From the NCBI RefSeq assembly GCF_020215665.1, contig NZ_CP084061.1, forward strand, positions 4,431,001 through 4,495,000: 64,000 nucleotides of DNA, read 5' to 3'. Both the position numbers and the translations under genes were made by a program. This document shows positions 17,771 to 27,345 of this stretch, piece after piece. How positions within the stretch are numbered: position 1 is the first letter of the stretch; each line of letters starts with the position of its first letter. The notes beneath the pieces were generated by a model, which was given only the letters and a program-made list of their open reading frames with translations, was not told the DNA's origin and searched no databases. The DNA comes from Blautia parvula (lineage in GTDB: Bacteria > Bacillota > Clostridia > Lachnospirales > Lachnospiraceae).

Positions 17771-20629
17771 GTGGACAAGAACGAATACCGTGCCAAGCTG
17801 GACGTGATCAACGATCTGGTTGACAGGCAGGACTATAAGGGGGCTCTGGAGATTGTCGATACGATTGACTGGCGCAGGGTGCGAAGTGCAAGAACACTCT
17901 GTATGGTCGGCGAGATTTATGAGGCGAATAAACGGTATGAAGACAGCCGCAGGCTGCTCATACTGGCACATCAGAGGGCACCTATAGGAAAAACAGTAAT
18001 ATACCGGCTGGTTGAGCTGGCAATCAAAATGGGGAATTTTGATGAGGCAGTGGAATATTACAACCAGTTTGTAGAAATCTCCCCGAATGATAACTCACGT
18101 TACATATTAAAGTACAAGATCTACAGAGGAAGACGTTCACCCATCCAGGAACAGATCGCAATTCTGGAAGAATACAAGGGACGTGAGTATACGGAGCGCT
18201 GGTCTTATGAGCTGGCAAGGCTGTATGCCAAGGCTGGTATGAAGGACAAATGTGTGGAAGAATGCGATGACCTGATTCTCTGGTTCAGTGAAGGCAAATA
18301 CGTGATAAAAGCCATGGAGCTGAAAATGAAATATGCTCCGCTTTCTCCAAGCCAGGAGGAAAAGTATAGAAACCGTTATGTGGAACCGTCACCGGAGAGC
18401 GCCGCGGCAGCCGCAGCAGCTACAATAACCGCAGCCACACAGGCGGCTTCAAAGCTTGTCAGCCAGTCCGTGGGTACAGGAATTGCAGAACAGAATACAG
18501 ATGAAATGCCCCATATCGAGTCAGTCCGCTCCAGGGCAACCGGAAAGGCACCGGAGGAAGTAACCGTATTTTCACCGATTCTGGAAACAACAGGGGTTTT
18601 ACAGGATAAAATTGCAAAGGGTATCCGGGATGTATTCTCCGGCGGCCCGAAAGTAGAAGAGCCGGAGGCTGAGACAGATGCGCCGGCAGAATCTGCCGCA
18701 GATGATATACAGAGCTACGGCATGGAAGATGACACCAGGGATTACGTGGTAAAAGAACTGGAACCGGACAAACCTGCATCATCCAGCATCACACCTGCAG
18801 CCATGAAACAACCGGTATCAAGACCTGTCGAGGCACCGAAAGAGCCTGTCCGGGAGGTTGATTTGGACGCTATTCTGGCTGAGACAGCAGGAGAACTGGC
18901 ACAGGCAGTCGCAAAGGTATCCGAAGGGGTAACACCGGCAGTTGAAGCCGTGGCCGAAACAGCGGCAAATGTGGCAGAAGACACGGTGATGCCGTCTGAG
19001 ATATCGGCAGAATCCAATGCGGCAGATGCAGAAAACGATAGAAGTGAACCACAGCCAATATACGAAGCAGATCAGGAGCAGCAGCCGGTTTCAGAAGCAG
19101 TGGAGGAGCCGGTAAGAGAATATACGATCGGCTCACAGCCAACGGTTCCGGATGGGGAAGCTGCCCAGTCTGAACAGACAGTTTATGAGCCGGCTCAGCC
19201 ACAGCAGACGGAAGCAGGATCATTCCAGGCTGAACAGGCAGCATATGAACCGGCTCAGCCACAGCAGGCGGAAGCGGGATCATTCCAGTCTGAACAGACA
19301 GCATATGAATCAGCTCAGCCCCAGCAGGCGGAAGCGGAATCATTTCAGGCTGAGCAGACAGCATATGAACCGGCTCAGCCACAGCAGGCGGAAGCGGAAT
19401 CATTCCAGGCTGAGCAGACAGCACCGGAATCCCCCCAGTTTGACCAGGCAGTACCGGAGTCAGTTCAGCCACAGCAGGCGGCCCCGGAACCCGTCCAGCC
19501 AGAGCTGGAGCAGCCGTCCATGGAATCCATCATGGCAGAGGCAGCCATCACCTCAGAACCGGACGATTTAGAAGGCAGAACCATCGAAATACCGGTAGAT
19601 GAAGTGAAAGCAGGACTTGGCGGTATGACAATAGATCTGCAGAAAGCCCTGGAGTCAGCAGTTATGGAGCCGGAGACAACGGCACAGTCCAAGAGCGCCG
19701 CGCAGCCGGGAGATTATGCACAGCCAGGAAAAGCTGACCGGTCTGAAAGTTTTGAACAGCCTGAATATCCGGAGGATGAATTGGTCCAGACAGTTGCTGA
19801 AGACAAGCGTATGCCTAAAGAGGCATCCATGTCTCCTGCAGGGACTGCCACAGAATCCATACTGAGACATCACCTTACCCCGGAAGAACAGAAACGTCTC
19901 TTCACTTACTTTGCCCCCATACCGGGCCTGACCCAGCAGATTACAGAAGCACTTGACATTGCACAGGAGTCTGCCTGTGAAAGGACATCAAAATCCGGAA
20001 ATATAGTGATTACAGGACGCGAAGGTGCAGGCAAGACCCGCCTGTCAGAGGGCCTGATAAAAGCCATCTGTAAGGAGCGCCATATGGAAGGCGCCAAGAT
20101 CGCATATTTGGATGCGGAGAAGATGAATGAGAAGGACCCGGCCTATGTAGTTGACAAGCTGGCCGGCGGCTTTCTGGTAGTGGAAAACGCTTCATCATTA
20201 AAAGCGGATGTGATAGAGAAACTTTCCAAGGCCATGGAATTCAGGACAAACCGTCTGACTGTTATTTTGGAAGACTTGAAGCCGGGCATTCAGAGCCTGG
20301 AGAAGACGTATCCGGAGTTTATGGAGAAATTCGATTCCCGCGTAGTCATTCCGGTATTTACCAATGACGAGCTGGTATCCTTTGCAAAGACATATTCCAA
20401 AGAGATGGGATACAAAATTGATGACATGGCTGTTCTGGCCCTGTACACCTTGATTGGTGACAACCAGGACGAAGACGATCCCGTATCAGTGGGACAGGTA
20501 AAAGAGATGATGGACAACGCGATCAAACGTGCCTCCAGAGGCGGAAGACGCCCGGGCAAAAAAGTGGCAAAACGCCACCTGGATGAGAGCGGACGCATTA
20601 TGCTTTACGAAAAAGACTTTGATGTATAA
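17771..20629 (+). CDS. TPR protein with Pro/Gln/Glu tandem repeats and a C-terminal P-loop ATPase-like domain
   Basis: About 952 residues, not a family I can name. Residues 1-200 hold TPR-like helical pairs (ALEIVDTIDWRRVRSARTL, NFDEAVEYYNQF). Residues ~210-720 are acidic, low-complexity and rich in Ala, Glu, Pro and Gln, with 20-residue tandem repeats at ~466-577. The C-terminal ~230 residues contain a Walker A motif (ITGREGAGKTR, near 750), a possible Walker B (LTVILEDL) and a basic tail, suggesting an AAA+-like domain. The GTG at 17771 is chosen because AGAGGTG sits 6 bases before it; an ATG at 17720 is possible. No signal peptide is seen, so it is probably cytoplasmic. Function unknown; a scaffold or regulatory ATPase is plausible. 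Confidence 0.8.
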   Translation: MDKNEYRAKLDVINDLVDRQDYKGALEIVDTIDWRRVRSARTLCMVGEIYEANKRYEDSRRLLILAHQRAPIGKTVIYRLVELAIKMGNFDEAVEYYNQFVEISPNDNSRYILKYKIYRGRRSPIQEQIAILEEYKGREYTERWSYELARLYAKAGMKDKCVEECDDLILWFSEGKYVIKAMELKMKYAPLSPSQEEKYRNRYVEPSPESAAAAAAATITAATQAASKLVSQSVGTGIAEQNTDEMPHIESVRSRATGKAPEEVTVFSPILETTGVLQDKIAKGIRDVFSGGPKVEEPEAETDAPAESAADDIQSYGMEDDTRDYVVKELEPDKPASSSITPAAMKQPVSRPVEAPKEPVREVDLDAILAETAGELAQAVAKVSEGVTPAVEAVAETAANVAEDTVMPSEISAESNAADAENDRSEPQPIYEADQEQQPVSEAVEEPVREYTIGSQPTVPDGEAAQSEQTVYEPAQPQQTEAGSFQAEQAAYEPAQPQQAEAGSFQSEQTAYESAQPQQAEAESFQAEQTAYEPAQPQQAEAESFQAEQTAPESPQFDQAVPESVQPQQAAPEPVQPELEQPSMESIMAEAAITSEPDDLEGRTIEIPVDEVKAGLGGMTIDLQKALESAVMEPETTAQSKSAAQPGDYAQPGKADRSESFEQPEYPEDELVQTVAEDKRMPKEASMSPAGTATESILRHHLTPEEQKRLFTYFAPIPGLTQQITEALDIAQESACERTSKSGNIVITGREGAGKTRLSEGLIKAICKERHMEGAKIAYLDAEKMNEKDPAYVVDKLAGGFLVVENASSLKADVIEKLSKAMEFRTNRLTVILEDLKPGIQSLEKTYPEFMEKFDSRVVIPVFTNDELVSFAKTYSKEMGYKIDDMAVLALYTLIGDNQDEDDPVSVGQVKEMMDNAIKRASRGGRRPGKKVAKRHLDESGRIMLYEKDFDV
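19168..19490 (+). repeat. In-frame ~60-bp tandem repeats
   Basis: Roughly five units of 60 bp encode a repeat of the form EQTAYEPAQPQQAEAESFQA, the last units degenerating to shorter PESVQPQQAAPEP forms. The near-identity of middle units shows recent expansion, so copy number should vary between strains. Part of the disordered linker of the TPR/P-loop protein. Confidence 0.9.
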
Positions 20630-20635
20630 AATAAT

Positions 20636-20678
20636 CCCCGGCAGCGCATTGGAGTGTGTAAACTCCGGCCTGCCGGGG
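20636..20678 (+). terminator. Stem-loop between the TPR/P-loop gene and rsmA
   Basis: CCCCGGCAG (20636-20644) pairs with CTGCCGGGG (20670-20678), and GGAGT/ACTCC forms an inner stem. No T-run follows on the plus strand, so termination is uncertain; it could be a processing or stability element. Confidence 0.45.
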
Positions 20679-20707
20679 AACATTAAATTATGACGGGAGA
20701 TGAAAAG

Positions 20708-21592
20708 ATGACAGCCCCATACCTGGGAAATCCGAAAAGGACCATAGAGGTCCTGCAGAAATATGATTTTGTTTTTCAGAAAAAATACGGGCAGAACTTT
20801 TTAATCGATACCCATGTACTCGACAAAATAATAGATGCCGCACATATTACAAAGGATGACTTTGTGCTGGAGATAGGCCCCGGTATCGGAACCATGACCC
20901 AGTATCTGGCACAGGCCGCCGGAAAGGTATATGCGGTAGAGATCGACAAGACGCTGATTCCTATTTTGGAAGATACGCTTCAGGAATTTCCGAATGTGAC
21001 CATATTAAACGAAGACATTCTGAAAGTCGATATCAAAAAACTGGCAGAGGAGCACAACGCAGGAAAACCAATCAAAGTTGTGGCGAATCTGCCATATTAT
21101 ATTACGACGCCGATTATCATGGGATTATTTGAAAGTGATGTGCCTATTGCATCCATCACGGTTATGGTGCAGAAAGAGGTAGCAGACCGCATGCAGGTGG
21201 GACCGGGAACCAAAGACTACGGCGCCCTGTCTCTGGCAGTCCAGTATTACGCTGATCCGTACATTGTGGCAAATGTGCCTCCAAACTGCTTTATGCCGAG
21301 ACCGAAAGTGGGAAGTGCGGTCATACGCCTGACACGCCACAGAGAACCGCCTGTGGACGTAAGGGATGAAAAGCTCATGTTCCGATTGATCAGAGCCTCC
21401 TTTAACCAGAGGCGGAAGACACTGGCTAACGGACTGAACAATTCTCCGGAGCTGTCATTTTCCAAAGAGGAAATACAGCGCACCATAGAATCCTGCGGTT
21501 TTCAGGCCGGTATCCGGGGAGAGACACTGACGCTGGCGGACTTTGCGAGACTGGCAAATGCCCTTGCAGACGGAAATACCGCAAAAGAATAA
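20708..21592 (+). CDS. rsmA: 16S rRNA (adenine1518/1519-N6)-dimethyltransferase
   Basis: A 294-residue SAM-dependent methyltransferase (KsgA) that dimethylates two adenines near the 3' end of 16S rRNA during 30S maturation. The motifs KKYGQNFLID, VLEIGPGIGTMTQYLA and VANLPYYITTPII are diagnostic. The ATG at 20708 is preferred because GGGAG ends 8 bases before it; an in-frame ATG at 20690 has no site. It converges with the HD-domain gene 11 bases downstream on the other strand. Confidence 0.97.
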   Translation: MTAPYLGNPKRTIEVLQKYDFVFQKKYGQNFLIDTHVLDKIIDAAHITKDDFVLEIGPGIGTMTQYLAQAAGKVYAVEIDKTLIPILEDTLQEFPNVTILNEDILKVDIKKLAEEHNAGKPIKVVANLPYYITTPIIMGLFESDVPIASITVMVQKEVADRMQVGPGTKDYGALSLAVQYYADPYIVANVPPNCFMPRPKVGSAVIRLTRHREPPVDVRDEKLMFRLIRASFNQRRKTLANGLNNSPELSFSKEEIQRTIESCGFQAGIRGETLTLADFARLANALADGNTAKE

Positions 21593-21603
21593 CAACGGCG
21601 GTA

Positions 21604-22269
21604 TCAGCAGATCTTATTGCCGTTTGCCATCAGCTTGAATTTCATGCCCAGCATTTCCGAGGCCCGTTTACACATGAGCATACGCTGCATGAAAATCTCA
21701 AAGTAATCCATGATGGAACAAATCTCTTCATCCAGTTCAATATTGAGCTGGATGATTTTTTTATCCATATGAATGGAGAGTGCGGAGGAGATGGCAGCAT
21801 AATTGACTCTGTCGTGCTTATCGAAATTTTCCCGTATGGGGTTGCGCACTCGGTTGCGGCGCACATCCGTCTTGTCAGCCAGAATGACAGCCGCGGAGAC
21901 CGGATCTACAGCGCTGCCGGTTCCCTCATCGTGCTGACCGATGGCGCTTATGATCACTGCAGTGTCCCTTGGCGGAAGTTTATATTTTTGAAGAATGTGC
22001 ATAGCCATAAGCGCACCGCTGTGGGCGTGGTCGCTGCGGTTGATACAGTTTCCCACATCGTGAAGGAGTCCGGCCACTTTTGCAAGCTCCACTTCACGCT
22101 TTCCATATCCAAGTTTTTTCAGTATTTTTCCTGCTGTCTCAGCAACCTTGACGGCATGCCGGCAGGAGTGCTCCGTGAAGCCCAGGACACCCAGGCTGTG
22201 ATTGCCCTGTTCCATGTATGCTTTCACTTCTTCGGATTTCTTCAGTTCCTTATAAATATTTTCATTCAT
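21604..22269 (-). CDS. HD-domain phosphohydrolase
   Basis: A 221-residue protein with a complete HD metal site: EHSCRHAVKVAETA (His), AGLLHDVGNCI (HD pair), DHAHSGALMA (His) and LADKTDVRRNRV (Asp). Such proteins hydrolyse phosphate esters of nucleotides or similar substrates; the natural substrate is unknown. It is a lone gene on the minus strand, convergent with rsmA. Confidence 0.85.
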   Translation of the reverse strand: MNENIYKELKKSEEVKAYMEQGNHSLGVLGFTEHSCRHAVKVAETAGKILKKLGYGKREVELAKVAGLLHDVGNCINRSDHAHSGALMAMHILQKYKLPPRDTAVIISAIGQHDEGTGSAVDPVSAAVILADKTDVRRNRVRNPIRENFDKHDRVNYAAISSALSIHMDKKIIQLNIELDEEICSIMDYFEIFMQRMLMCKRASEMLGMKFKLMANGNKIC

Positions 22270-22768
22270 ATTTCTTTTCTTTTACCCTTCTGACGGCATC
22301 TGTAGCCGGGTCAGAATGTTCGCATTCATCTGCTGTGAGGGTGATCTGACAGCAGAGCGGATTTCCTTTCATATATTCTTATGCAGAGCTGAGGCCATTA
22401 GTCCTCTCATCCGGAAAAGGATGGTCAATCTGGTTCGGGTCTCCCGGCAGGATGACCTTCGCTCCTCAGCAGCATTAAATTCTTCAGCCGCCTGACGGAT
22501 TCTCTTGCGCGAGCGCCTTTTTCCCCTACTGCTTTCTGATCCACCCAGCTCCTTCAGTGTTTTTTTATCATACATCCATATAGGAAACAGTTCTATCATC
22601 CCATTGTTAAATCCACAGACAGTTTTTGTAAAACGGGACGTTCCGGCCTGCTTTACAGGCATTTAACGAAGAGCTTACGAAAACAGGATGGATGAAAAGA
22701 CGAAAATGCAGTTTAATAGGCATTGTCAGCAGCAGCGCTGTACATGAAAGGAAAGGAGAATACATTTC
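22270..22768. other. 500-bp gap without a convincing gene
   Basis: This gap separates the divergent HD-domain gene and the phosphonate operon. A minus-strand frame at 22369-22662 (97 codons, very Arg-rich) has no clear ribosome binding site or recognised family and may be a decayed remnant. No consensus promoter was found for the phosphonate operon; AAAGGAAAGGAG before 22769 is its ribosome binding site. Confidence 0.6.
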
Positions 22769-23539
22769 ATGTTAGAACTTCAGAATGTAAAGAAATCCTA
22801 TGACGGGGTCACCATTTTGCAGAATATCAATCTTTGTATCGAGGAGGGAGAAATCGTCTCTATACTGGGCCCGTCCGGATGCGGCAAGACAACACTTTTG
22901 AACCTGATACTGGGCATTACGGATTTAGATGAAGGAAAGATCATATTTAACGACAAAGATATCACAGACGTACCTATGGAGGAACGCGGATTTAATATTG
23001 TATTCCAGGATTATGCCCTGTTTCCCAATTTAAATGTATATGAAAACATTACATACGGCCTCAGAAACAAACCGGACATATCCAGCGAGAAGGAAGTACA
23101 GGAATTCATTCATCTTCTGGGGCTTGAGGAGCATCTGGAGAAGAAGATAGAACAGCTCTCCGGAGGCCAGAAGCAGCGTGTGGCGCTGGCCAGAACCATG
23201 GTGATGAAGCCTAAGATCCTTCTTCTGGACGAGCCTCTGAGTGCCCTGGACGGCGTTATCAAGGAATCCATCAAGGAGAAGATCAAAGAGATCTCCAGAG
23301 AATTCCATCTGACAACCATTATCGTCACCCACGATCCGGAGGAGGCGCTGACCCTGTCCGATAAAGTGCTGATCGTAAACAAAGGAACCATTTCCCAGTA
23401 CGGATGTCCGGAGGAAATCATAACTGCTCCGCAGAACCTCTTTGTAAAAGAGTTCATCCTGAACCAGTTGGAAATCAAGAAAAACAATATTTTCATGCTG
23501 TTCCGCCAGGATAAGCAGGTGAGTCTGCAGGTGGTGTGA
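22769..23539 (+). CDS. ABC transporter ATPase of a phosphonate (2-AEP type) importer
   Basis: A 256-residue ABC ATPase. Walker A is GPSGCGKTT (near 37), the signature LSGGQKQRVALART (near 131), Walker B ILLLDEPLSALD, and the H-loop IIVTHDPEEAL. This is the PotA/FbpC/PhnT type. It heads an operon ending in phnW and phnX, so the likely cargo is 2-aminoethylphosphonate (context inference). It energises the fused permease 4 bases downstream. Confidence 0.92.
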   Translation: MLELQNVKKSYDGVTILQNINLCIEEGEIVSILGPSGCGKTTLLNLILGITDLDEGKIIFNDKDITDVPMEERGFNIVFQDYALFPNLNVYENITYGLRNKPDISSEKEVQEFIHLLGLEEHLEKKIEQLSGGQKQRVALARTMVMKPKILLLDEPLSALDGVIKESIKEKIKEISREFHLTTIIVTHDPEEALTLSDKVLIVNKGTISQYGCPEEIITAPQNLFVKEFILNQLEIKKNNIFMLFRQDKQVSLQVV

Positions 23540-23543
23540 CTGT

Positions 23544-25223
23544 ATGATAAAAAGAAATGAAAAGGAAATAAAGGTGATTTATGTACTGGTGGTCCTCCTG
23601 TTTTTGATATTTCTTGCAGTTCCCATAGTAAGGCTGCTGGGAAAATCCTTTGAGGGGACAGATGGATTGTCCGCGGAAAACTACATTGCAGTGCTGACCG
23701 GAAAAGGATTCGGCAGGGCACTTTTGAACAGTCTGTGGATTTCCGTGTGCAGTGCGCTTCTGGCTACTCTGCTGGCATTTTTCCTGGCTTACACGATCCA
23801 TTACACCAATCTGAAAAAGAGGACAAAGAAACTGATTCGTACTTTGGCGGTTCTTCCCATGCTGCTCCCCACAATTACCTATGGGTTTGCCATTATTTAT
23901 TCCTTCGGCAAACAGGGACTTCTGACGAGGCTTTTCGGACGTCAGATCTTTGAGATTTACGGCTTTAACGGCCTGCTTCTGGGGTATGTGATCTATACAC
24001 TTCCCGTTTCCTTCCTGCTTATTTTGAACACCATGAGCTACATAGATAAAAAATTTATGGTGGTCTCAAGAGTCATGGGAGATAAACCTTTTGCCACCTT
24101 TATGGGAACCGTGGTGCGCTCACTTCTGGGCACTCTCGCAGCCTCCATGATACAGTGCTTTTTTCTGTGTTTTACTGACTACGGGATTCCCGCGTCGGTG
24201 GGAGGTAAGTTTGAGGTTGTGGCAACCGTTCTTTACAACGAAATGCTTGGCAGTGTGCCAAATTTCCGGAATGGAGCGGTAGTGGCAATGATGATGCTGC
24301 TCCCCTCTGTGCTGAGCATTTCCCTGCTTCACTGGCTGGAACGCTACAATGTCCGGTACAACAAGATTTCCGCCATAGAAATAAGACAGAACAGGAGAAG
24401 AGATTTTTTCTGCGGCCTGACAAGCGGTGTAGTTCTGCTTGTGATCCTCTCCGTATTTGCCGTGATCTTTGTGGTTCCCTTTGTGGAGGAATGGCCCTAC
24501 AGAACAAATTTTACCCTGTCTCATGTGACGGAAGTCTTCCGGGACAGCAGTCTGCTGGGGGTATTTAAGAATTCCCTGCTCATGGCAGTGCTGACTGCGC
24601 TGGCAGGACTTGTCACCACCTATGGAGCGGCCCTTGCCACAGCCAGAAGCCAGCTTGGAAGGAGGTGGAAGGGCATCATTGAGAGCATTGCCCTGGTCAC
24701 CAACACGATTCCGGGCATGGTGATCGGTATAGCATTTCTGCTTATTTTTACAGGTACACCGCTGCAGAATACCTTAGCGCTTATTATCCTGTGCAATGTG
24801 GTACATTTTTTTTCCACCCCGTACCTGATGATGAAAAACTCTCTGGAAAAGCTCAACAGTTCCTGGGAGACAACAGCCCTCCTGATGGGGGATTCCTGGG
24901 CGAAAACCATTTTCAGGATCGTAACGCCAAACATGCGCTCCACCATTCTGGAGGTATTCAGCTACTATTTTGTCAATGCCATGGTGACAGTCAGCGCCGT
25001 CATCTTTATCGCCGGAGCCAGAACCATGGTCATCACCACCAAAATAAAAGAGCTGCAGTATTACACCAGATTCAATGAAATATTCGTCCTGTCCCTTTTG
25101 ATCCTGGCAACGAATCTGGTGGTGAAAGGACTAGTGGGATACCTGTCCCAGAGAGAATTCCATCCTGGAAAGATCCTGGAATCATCCATATTAAAAAAGA
25201 AAAGAGGAGTACAGAAAGTATGA
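23544..25223 (+). CDS. Fused double-domain ABC permease (PhnU-PhnV/FbpB type)
   Basis: A 559-residue membrane protein with two permease halves, each of about six helices: first half residues ~10-270, second ~290-545. EAA-like loops occur at VVSRVMGDKPFATFMGTVV (near 172) and ETTALLMGDSWAKTIFRIV (near 450). In many bacteria these halves are separate proteins; here one chain forms the whole channel. It overlaps the binding-protein gene by 4 bases (ATGA), indicating coupling. Confidence 0.92.
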   Translation: MIKRNEKEIKVIYVLVVLLFLIFLAVPIVRLLGKSFEGTDGLSAENYIAVLTGKGFGRALLNSLWISVCSALLATLLAFFLAYTIHYTNLKKRTKKLIRTLAVLPMLLPTITYGFAIIYSFGKQGLLTRLFGRQIFEIYGFNGLLLGYVIYTLPVSFLLILNTMSYIDKKFMVVSRVMGDKPFATFMGTVVRSLLGTLAASMIQCFFLCFTDYGIPASVGGKFEVVATVLYNEMLGSVPNFRNGAVVAMMMLLPSVLSISLLHWLERYNVRYNKISAIEIRQNRRRDFFCGLTSGVVLLVILSVFAVIFVVPFVEEWPYRTNFTLSHVTEVFRDSSLLGVFKNSLLMAVLTALAGLVTTYGAALATARSQLGRRWKGIIESIALVTNTIPGMVIGIAFLLIFTGTPLQNTLALIILCNVVHFFSTPYLMMKNSLEKLNSSWETTALLMGDSWAKTIFRIVTPNMRSTILEVFSYYFVNAMVTVSAVIFIAGARTMVITTKIKELQYYTRFNEIFVLSLLILATNLVVKGLVGYLSQREFHPGKILESSILKKKRGVQKV

Positions 25224-26197
25224 AAATGAAAAAAGTGACAGCATTTATGATGACAGCAGCTCTGGCGGCATCCGTTCTTTCAGGGTGCGGTTCGGGCAGT
25301 GAGAAACAGGTAGTAATCTATTCCAATGCAGATGACGAGGCTGTGGAGGCTATGAAAGAGACACTGGACGCAAACGGTTATGAGGGAAAGTACCTGTTCC
25401 AGACCTTCGGCACCTCAGAACTGGGCGGCAAACTGCTGGCAGAGGGGAAAGATATTGAGGCGGACATGGTAACCATGAGCTCTTTCTATCTGGACAGTGC
25501 ACAGGAGCAGAACAATATGTTCCTGGATCTGACCTTTGACTATAAAACCCTCACTGAGTTTCCGGCATTTTATGCACCCATCACCTCCCAGGAGGGCGCC
25601 ATTATCCTGAACACAGAGATGCTCAGCGAAAACAACCTGGACAGACCGGAGAGCCTGAAAGACCTGACAAAACCGGAATACAAAGACCTGCTATCCGTGA
25701 CAGATATCAAAAGTTCATCCACAGCATGGCTTCTTATGCAGGCGCTTGTCAGTGAATACGGCGAGAACGGTGCCAAAGACGTCCTGAAAGGCATCTATGA
25801 AAATGCCGGCGCCCACATCGAGAGTTCAGGCTCTGCGCCGCTTAAGAAAATCCGTGCCGGTGAGGTGGCAGTGGGATTCGGCCTCCGCCACCAGGCAGTT
25901 GCTGACAAAAAAGACGGCCTTCCCGTGGACTACGTGGACCCCAAAGAGGGCAACTTCTCCCTCACAGAGTCCGTTGCAGTCATTGACAAAAAAGAGGCGA
26001 ACCCTCTGGCCATGGAAATGGCTCAGTGCATTGTGGAAAAAGGAAGAAGCGAGCTGATCAGGACATATCCGAACCCTATCTACGAGGGCGAGGAGGCAGA
26101 CCCTGAAAATATGTCCGCCTACCCAAAAGTATTTCCAGAGAAGCTCACCGTTTCCTTACTGGAACGGCACCAGGAGCTTTCGGAAGAATGTAAATAA
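25220..26197 (+). CDS. ABC substrate-binding lipoprotein, probably 2-aminoethylphosphonate
   Basis: A 325-residue lipoprotein with a signal peptide ending in lipobox LSGC at about residue 22. The body (VVIYSNADDEAVEAMKETL and GAIILNTEML) is of the iron/polyamine/phosphonate binding family (SBP_bac_6 type). Its placement between the permease and phnW makes 2-aminoethylphosphonate the best guess for the ligand. Confidence 0.88.
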   Translation: MKMKKVTAFMMTAALAASVLSGCGSGSEKQVVIYSNADDEAVEAMKETLDANGYEGKYLFQTFGTSELGGKLLAEGKDIEADMVTMSSFYLDSAQEQNNMFLDLTFDYKTLTEFPAFYAPITSQEGAIILNTEMLSENNLDRPESLKDLTKPEYKDLLSVTDIKSSSTAWLLMQALVSEYGENGAKDVLKGIYENAGAHIESSGSAPLKKIRAGEVAVGFGLRHQAVADKKDGLPVDYVDPKEGNFSLTESVAVIDKKEANPLAMEMAQCIVEKGRSELIRTYPNPIYEGEEADPENMSAYPKVFPEKLTVSLLERHQELSEECK

Positions 26198-26247
26198 ACG
26201 AAGGCTGTGAAAGATACCAATAAAATCACATACAGGAGAATAGAAAC

Positions 26248-27345
26248 ATGTTAAACTATAAATTATTAACCCCAGGTCCTCTGACCACGACAGACACCGT
26301 AAAAAAAGAGATGCTTTTTGACCACTGCACATGGGATGATGACTACAAAAAAATCACTCTTAGTATTCGCAGCCAGCTTCTGAAACTGGCTCATGTAACC
26401 GAACCGGAATACACAGTTGTCCTGATGCAGGGCAGCGGCACCTTCGGTGTGGAGTCCGTCCTCACCAGTGTGATCGGCAAGAGCGACAAACTTCTCATTG
26501 CCGCAAACGGTGCCTACGGCGAGAGAATGGCAGATATTGCTGCCCACGCAGGTATTCCCTATGTGCTGTACCGTGAGGAATACGACAAAGTCCCCTCAGC
26601 CAAGATCATCAAAAAGATCATAAAAGAAGACCCGGAGATCACCCATGTATCCATGGTCCACAGCGAAACAACCTCCGGTATCCTAAACGATATTGAATCT
26701 GTTGCAAAAGTGGTAAAAGACATGGGAAGGACCTTTATCGTGGATGCTATGTCCAGCTTCGGCGGTGTGGATATCCCGGCAGCAGACTGGGGCATTGATT
26801 TTCTTATCAGCAGTGCCAACAAATGCATCCAGGGTGTCCCCGGATTTTCCTTCATCATCTGCAGAAAAGACAAACTTATGGACAGCAGCGGAAAAGCCAG
26901 AAGCCTGTCCCTGGACCTGTACGACCAGTGGCTGACCATGAACAAAGACGGAAAATGGCGTTTCACATCCCCCACCCATGTAGTTCTGGCCTTCGCCAAG
27001 GCTCTTGAAGAACTGGAGGAGGAAGGCGGCATCCCGGCCCGTGCCAGACGCTATGAGGAAAACAACCGATATCTCATTGAAAAAATGGCAGAACTGGGCA
27101 TACGTCCCTACATAGAAGGCAAATACCAGGGCCCCATCATCACAACCTTCTACTACCCGGAAGGCAGCCACTTCTCCTTTCAGGAGATGTACCGGTACAT
27201 CAAAGAAAGAGGCTACGCCATCTATCCCGGCAAAGTCACAGATGCGGATACTTTCCGCATAGGAAACATAGGCGAGATTTACCATGAAGACATGGAAAAC
27301 CTCTATAACATTATCAAAGAATTTCTGGAGGCAGACAAGAGATGA
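26248..27345 (+). CDS. phnW: 2-aminoethylphosphonate-pyruvate transaminase
   Basis: A 365-residue class V PLP aminotransferase converting 2-aminoethylphosphonate and pyruvate to phosphonoacetaldehyde and alanine. Family marks are the start LLTPGPLTTTDTVKKEML, VDAMSSFGG (Asp that binds the PLP ring nitrogen) and the PLP lysine in SSANKCIQGVPGFSF. It overlaps phnX by 4 bases (ATGA). GGAGAA upstream of the ATG is the ribosome binding site. Confidence 0.96.
   Translation: MLNYKLLTPGPLTTTDTVKKEMLFDHCTWDDDYKKITLSIRSQLLKLAHVTEPEYTVVLMQGSGTFGVESVLTSVIGKSDKLLIAANGAYGERMADIAAHAGIPYVLYREEYDKVPSAKIIKKIIKEDPEITHVSMVHSETTSGILNDIESVAKVVKDMGRTFIVDAMSSFGGVDIPAADWGIDFLISSANKCIQGVPGFSFIICRKDKLMDSSGKARSLSLDLYDQWLTMNKDGKWRFTSPTHVVLAFAKALEELEEEGGIPARARRYEENNRYLIEKMAELGIRPYIEGKYQGPIITTFYYPEGSHFSFQEMYRYIKERGYAIYPGKVTDADTFRIGNIGEIYHEDMENLYNIIKEFLEADKR

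Noticed and set aside
19168-19490. CRISPR array
   Set aside because: The 60-bp units are contiguous, in frame and coding, without unique spacers.
22369-22662. 97-codon minus-strand frame before the phosphonate operon
   Set aside because: Arg-rich, no ribosome binding site, no known family; could be a decayed gene but cannot be supported.
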